Source of the DNA: GCA-2733415 sp964276095
Lineage (GTDB): Bacteria; Bacteroidota; Bacteroidia; Flavobacteriales; Flavobacteriaceae
Direction: 5' to 3'
Length of the DNA stretch: 64,000 nt
Assembly (NCBI GenBank): GCA_964276095.1
Contig: CAXYDR010000001.1
Location: forward strand, 1,290,960-1,354,959
The number at the start of each line of letters is the position of its first letter. Positions within the stretch are counted from its first letter, which is position 1. The notes under the pieces are model-generated. The model was not told the origin of the DNA. It worked only from the letters and a program-made list of their open reading frames with translations, and searched no databases. A program made the translations under genes and the position numbers. Of the stretch, positions 60,157-64,000 are shown piece after piece.

Positions 60157-62583
60157 ATGAAGATATCATACAACTGGTTAAAACAATTTATAAAAATAGA
60201 TTGGGACGCAGAAAGAACTGGAGATTTACTTACCGATTTAGGATTAGAAGTTGAAGGATTAACCAATTACCAATCAATTAAAGGTGGTTTAGAAGGAATT
60301 GTTGTTGGACATGTACTTTCATGCGAACAACACACCAATGCAGATAAATTACGTGTTACCAAAGTTGATATTGGAACCGGCGAACCTATACAAATAGTGT
60401 GTGGTGCTCCAAATGTTGCAGCAGGGCAAAAAGTACCTGTAGCTACAATAGGAACAATTCTTTATGATGCAGAAGGAAATAATTTCAAAATAAAAAAAGG
60501 GAAAATTCGCGGAGAAGAATCTCACGGAATGATCTGTGCCGAAGATGAACTAGGTTTAGGCAAAGGACATGACGGAATTATGGTTCTTGACGAATCATTA
60601 AAACCAGGTACTCCTTGCGCTGATGTTTTTAATATTGAAGATGATCAAGTATTTGAAATAGGTCTAACTCCAAACCGTTCTGATGCAATGAGTCATTTCG
60701 GAACTGCACGTGATTTAAAAGCTGGATTATTACAACAAGGTCATAATTTAGAATTAATTTCTCCTTCTGTAAGTGATTTTCATATTGATAATAGGTCATT
60801 GAAAATTGATTCGGAAGTAATGGATAATAAACTAGCACCAAGATATTGTGGTGTTACCATTTCAGGAATTAAAGTTGCTGATTCTCCAGAATGGATTCAA
60901 AATAGATTAAAAGCTATTGGACTAAGCCCTAAAAATAATATAGTTGATATCACAAACTATGTATTACATGAGTTAGGACAACCTTTACATGCTTTTGACA
61001 CAACAAAAGTAAAAGGAAATAAAATTAAAGTTAAAACATTAGCTTCTGGAACAAAGTTCACTACACTTGATGGTGTAGAACGTGAGTTACATGAAGATGA
61101 TTTAATGATTTGTAACGCTGAAGAACCAATGTGTATCGCAGGTGTTTTAGGTGGATTAGATTCTGGTGTTACTAATCAAACTACTTCAATTTTCCTTGAA
61201 AGTGCATATTTCAATCCGGTAACAATTAGAAAAACGGCTAAAAGACACGCACTTAATACTGATGCTTCTTTTAGATTTGAAAGAGGTATTGATCCAAATA
61301 TAACAGAATACGCATTAAAAAGAGCAGCTTTATTAATTACAGAAATTGCTGGGGGAGAAATATCTTCAGGTATAGAAGACTTATATCCTAATAAAATAGA
61401 AGATTTTCAAGTATTCTTATCTTTTGAAACAACAACAAAATTAATTGGTCAAGAAATTCCAAAAGAAACAATTAAAGATATTCTAACTTCTTTAGATATA
61501 AAAGTAAATAGTGTAACTGAAGGAGGTTTAGGATTAACAATACCCTCTTATAGAACAGATGTTCAGCGAGAAGCCGATATCATTGAAGAAATTTTAAGAG
61601 TATACGGTTATAACAATATAGAATCTTCAGATAAACTAAATGCAACAATGAGTCATGCATCAAAGTTTGAAGATTATAAAATTCAGAATGTTGTAGCTAA
61701 CCAATTGATTGCTCAAGGATTTAATGAAATGATGGCTAATTCATTAACTACGGCTAAATATACGCAGTTATCTGAATTACTAAAAGAAGAACATAATGTT
61801 ACAATGTTAAACCCTTTAAGTAATGATTTAGCAGTTATGCGTCAGTCATTATTATTTTCTGGATTAGAAGCATTGTCTTATAACATCAATAGGAAGCAGA
61901 ATAACCTTAAGTTTTTTGAGTTCGGAAACACCTACCATAATTTTGAATCAGGGTATACTGAAAACAAACATTTAACGGTATTAATTACTGGAAACAGAAA
62001 TTCTGATATTTGGAACACACAAAATAAAACAAGTGATTTCTTCTATTTAAAAGGAATTATTGAAAGTATTTTTGGTCGATTAGGTATTACTAAACTAAAA
62101 ACATCACCTATTAAAAATGATGTTTTTTCTGAAGGAATTACATTAAGTTTAGGAAAAATGAAACTAGTAGAATTTGGTATAGTAAAAAGAGCCACGCTAA
62201 AGTCATTTGGAATATCACAAGAAGTCTTATTTGCTGATTTCAATTGGAATAATATTATTGAAGTAGCTAAGTTTAATAAAATAAAATTTAGTCCTATTTC
62301 AAAGTACCCTGAAGTAAAACGAGATTTTGCCTTACTACTTGACGAGAAGGTTACTTTTGAAGAAATTCACACTATTGCAAAACAGAGTGAGAAAAAACTA
62401 TTAAAAGATGTCAATTTATTTGATGTTTACCAAGGTGAAAAATTACCATCTGGTAAAAAAAGTTACGCAGTTAGCTTTACTCTAGAAGACAAAGAAAAAA
62501 CTCTTACAGATAAGCAAATAGATAAAATTATGAGTAAACTACAAAACTCATTTGAAAAACAATTAGGTGCCGAATTAAGATAA
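60157..62583 (+). CDS. pheT: Phenylalanine-tRNA ligase beta subunit
   Basis: 808 residues from ATG 60157 (MKISYNWLKQFIKIDW), the normal start of PheT. An upstream in-frame ATG at 60121 lies inside the promoter and is rejected. N-terminal tRNA-binding OB domain (IVVGHVLSCEQHTNADKLRVTKVDIG), B3/B4 editing domain, B5 domain, and C-terminal anticodon-binding fold (SKYPEVKRDFALLLDEKVTFEEI). It forms the alpha2-beta2 enzyme with PheS, which is encoded elsewhere. Confidence 0.97.
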   Translation: MKISYNWLKQFIKIDWDAERTGDLLTDLGLEVEGLTNYQSIKGGLEGIVVGHVLSCEQHTNADKLRVTKVDIGTGEPIQIVCGAPNVAAGQKVPVATIGTILYDAEGNNFKIKKGKIRGEESHGMICAEDELGLGKGHDGIMVLDESLKPGTPCADVFNIEDDQVFEIGLTPNRSDAMSHFGTARDLKAGLLQQGHNLELISPSVSDFHIDNRSLKIDSEVMDNKLAPRYCGVTISGIKVADSPEWIQNRLKAIGLSPKNNIVDITNYVLHELGQPLHAFDTTKVKGNKIKVKTLASGTKFTTLDGVERELHEDDLMICNAEEPMCIAGVLGGLDSGVTNQTTSIFLESAYFNPVTIRKTAKRHALNTDASFRFERGIDPNITEYALKRAALLITEIAGGEISSGIEDLYPNKIEDFQVFLSFETTTKLIGQEIPKETIKDILTSLDIKVNSVTEGGLGLTIPSYRTDVQREADIIEEILRVYGYNNIESSDKLNATMSHASKFEDYKIQNVVANQLIAQGFNEMMANSLTTAKYTQLSELLKEEHNVTMLNPLSNDLAVMRQSLLFSGLEALSYNINRKQNNLKFFEFGNTYHNFESGYTENKHLTVLITGNRNSDIWNTQNKTSDFFYLKGIIESIFGRLGITKLKTSPIKNDVFSEGITLSLGKMKLVEFGIVKRATLKSFGISQEVLFADFNWNNIIEVAKFNKIKFSPISKYPEVKRDFALLLDEKVTFEEIHTIAKQSEKKLLKDVNLFDVYQGEKLPSGKKSYAVSFTLEDKEKTLTDKQIDKIMSKLQNSFEKQLGAELR

Positions 62584-62602
62584 TCTAATTACTTGATAAA
62601 AT

Positions 62603-62636
62603 AAAAAGGGTTTCATTTATAAATGAAACCCTTTTT
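62603..62636. terminator. Bidirectional terminator between pheT and the peptidase gene
   Basis: A 34-bp perfect palindrome, arm AAAAAGGGTTTCATTTA, with A-runs and U-runs at its ends on both strands. It serves convergent genes. Confidence 0.93.
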
Positions 62637-62654
62637 ATTTTATCACTATTTCTA

Positions 62655-63830
62655 TTACTGGACTATTATTTTTTCAGATTTTTTATTATCGTTTATGATT
62701 AATTCCAATAAGTAAACTCCAGCACTTACATTTACAAGAGGTATTTTATGATATTTTGACTCAATAACAATCTCCTCATTATAAACTACTTTTCCTGACA
62801 AATCTATTAATCTAACTTTCGAATTTTTTAAGTTTAAATTACCAGAATTGATATTTATAAAACCTTTAGTTGGATTAGGATAAAACCTTACTTCATTCAA
62901 AATATTCTCTTTTACACCTAATGCTTGATTTGCTACTGCGAAATGTAATACTGCTCCTGTAGTTCCTTTTATAATTTCAAATAAATAATTTACATCCATA
63001 TTTGCAATTACATCTGTTGCAGAATGTGAATGAGGTGTTTCATTTTTTTCGTATAAACCAGTAATTATTTCACCATTATTTTCAAAAGGAATATAATCTG
63101 ATGAATATGCATATGAAATTTCTGTAGTCAAACTAGAATATAAACCAATACAAGTCGCTAATTCATTTGTCATTGTATTTGATGCTGCATTATTCGATGT
63201 AGGGCTACTCGTATCCCTTTCACAAATAATAGTATCATTTGTCATACCGCTTCTTCCTCCTACCTGATCAATATTTAACACCAACCTAATATCTAACTTA
63301 GGATTCGTAGCATTAACAACATTATTCACATAATGTTGACTACCATTTAAACCCGTTTCTTCAGCAGAAAAATTTATAAATTTAATAGAGTATTCAGTAG
63401 GCACATTTGCTAGTCGTTTCGCTATTTCTAAAATTAATGTAGTACCACTACCATTATCATTTGCTCCAACACCATTTATAGTATCATAATGTCCATCAAC
63501 AATTACATAAGTATTTGGATACACTAAACCAACTTTAGTAACAACAATATTAGTTGTAGAATTTCCTCCTGTAATGAATGTATCTTCAACTATATCTGTG
63601 TAGCCATAGCTTAAATATTTTGATTTTAGCCAATTTTTTGCATTATCAATTTCTGATGAACCAACAGATTTTACACCATGTCCAACAAATTCATTTAAAC
63701 TTGTTGTAGCAGATGATAAATTACAATTATCAACTATACCCTGATAATATGTATTATGAGTTTGAGCAATTCCAAAATGTGTGATAGATAAAAATAAAAA
63801 TGCATTGGTAACTTTTGTAATGAATTTCAT
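62655..63830 (-). CDS. Secreted M28-type metallopeptidase with T9SS sorting domain
   Basis: 391 residues. A signal peptide (about 1-22, ending HFGIAQ). Zinc ligands of family M28 are visible in VDGHYDT, GANDNGSG, FSAEETG, LNIDQVGG and HSHSATDV. The C-terminal 80 residues are a type A sorting domain for type IX secretion: VRFYPNPTKGFINI ... VRLIDLSGKVV ... VSAGVYLLEL and a basic tail KKSEKIIVQ. It is an aminopeptidase exported to the surface or medium, which is diagnostic of Bacteroidota. Confidence 0.93.
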   Translation of the reverse strand: MKFITKVTNAFLFLSITHFGIAQTHNTYYQGIVDNCNLSSATTSLNEFVGHGVKSVGSSEIDNAKNWLKSKYLSYGYTDIVEDTFITGGNSTTNIVVTKVGLVYPNTYVIVDGHYDTINGVGANDNGSGTTLILEIAKRLANVPTEYSIKFINFSAEETGLNGSQHYVNNVVNATNPKLDIRLVLNIDQVGGRSGMTNDTIICERDTSSPTSNNAASNTMTNELATCIGLYSSLTTEISYAYSSDYIPFENNGEIITGLYEKNETPHSHSATDVIANMDVNYLFEIIKGTTGAVLHFAVANQALGVKENILNEVRFYPNPTKGFININSGNLNLKNSKVRLIDLSGKVVYNEEIVIESKYHKIPLVNVSAGVYLLELIINDNKKSEKIIVQ

Positions 63831-64000
63831 TATATAATTAGGTTAAGTATTGAGGTTATATAAGTAATTGAACACTTATTTCTTAAAAATAAACTAATTG
63901 AATTAGTTAACCAAATAATCAATCTAAATCTAAGCCACAAAATATTAAAAACACAAAAATGGCCCCTCTTTTTATCTGAAATAACTCAATAATACATTCC

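Overview
The window is AT-rich chromosomal DNA of a Bacteroidota bacterium, most likely a marine-type Flavobacteriaceae. Three things support this. The promoters are of the Bacteroidota type (TTTG, 19 bp, TATATTTG) upstream of tRNA-Tyr and, with one mismatch, pheT. One protein ends in a type IX secretion sorting domain. The recognisable families (OsmC/permease cassette, LytTR two-component pair, BfmA-type mobilization protein, Omp85-like protein) are typical of that group.

Left part (1-13.3 kb): accessory chromosomal DNA. Same-strand genes (serine hydrolase, FAD monooxygenase, thioredoxin/OsmC/permease operon, decayed alpha/beta hydrolase, PLP enzyme, methyltransferase, Cys-cluster protein) are separated by long imperfect repeats that resemble integron attC sites, several of them decayed. 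Next come an HxlR/nitroreductase divergon and an arsenic-type operon (ArsR regulator, DUF6428-like protein, arsenate-reductase-like phosphatase).

Middle (13,324-53,622): a 40.3 kb integrative and mobilizable element inserted in the 3' end of mnmE. The 12-bp repeat CCGATACAGAAA lies at both ends. At the left end the minus strand still encodes the original MnmE C-terminus, FCIGK-stop. The right end carries the integration and mobility backbone: tyrosine integrase, excisionase-like HTH protein, replication-type proteins, BfmA/BtgA-like protein, relaxase-like protein, ParA, a candidate oriT and a large nested hairpin. No conjugation (T4SS) genes are seen. The cargo is almost entirely antiviral or nucleic-acid-targeting: (i) a Fic protein at the left edge; (ii) a four-cassette attC-like array of nuclease genes, including a GIY-YIG nuclease/small protein/SMC-like ATPase cassette; (iii) a prokaryotic viperin beside a LytTR two-component pair; (iv) a tight operon of UDG-like protein, unknown protein, PLD nuclease, SNF2-type helicase and small phosphatase; (v) an ATPase/HNH pair of Septu type; (vi) a type I restriction-modification operon that continues without a break into an OLD-like ATPase, a second ATPase/HNH pair and a GIY-YIG/DUF4357 protein.

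Right part (53.6-64 kb): conserved chromosome with mnmE, an Omp85-like protein, tRNA-Tyr, rhomboid protease, LpxL-like acyltransferase, aquaporin, pheT and a secreted M28 peptidase.

The most unusual features are the attC-like cassette array with no integrase in view, whose cassette ends pair as expected of integron cassettes, and its nesting as a defence-gene carrier inside an mnmE-targeted mobile element.
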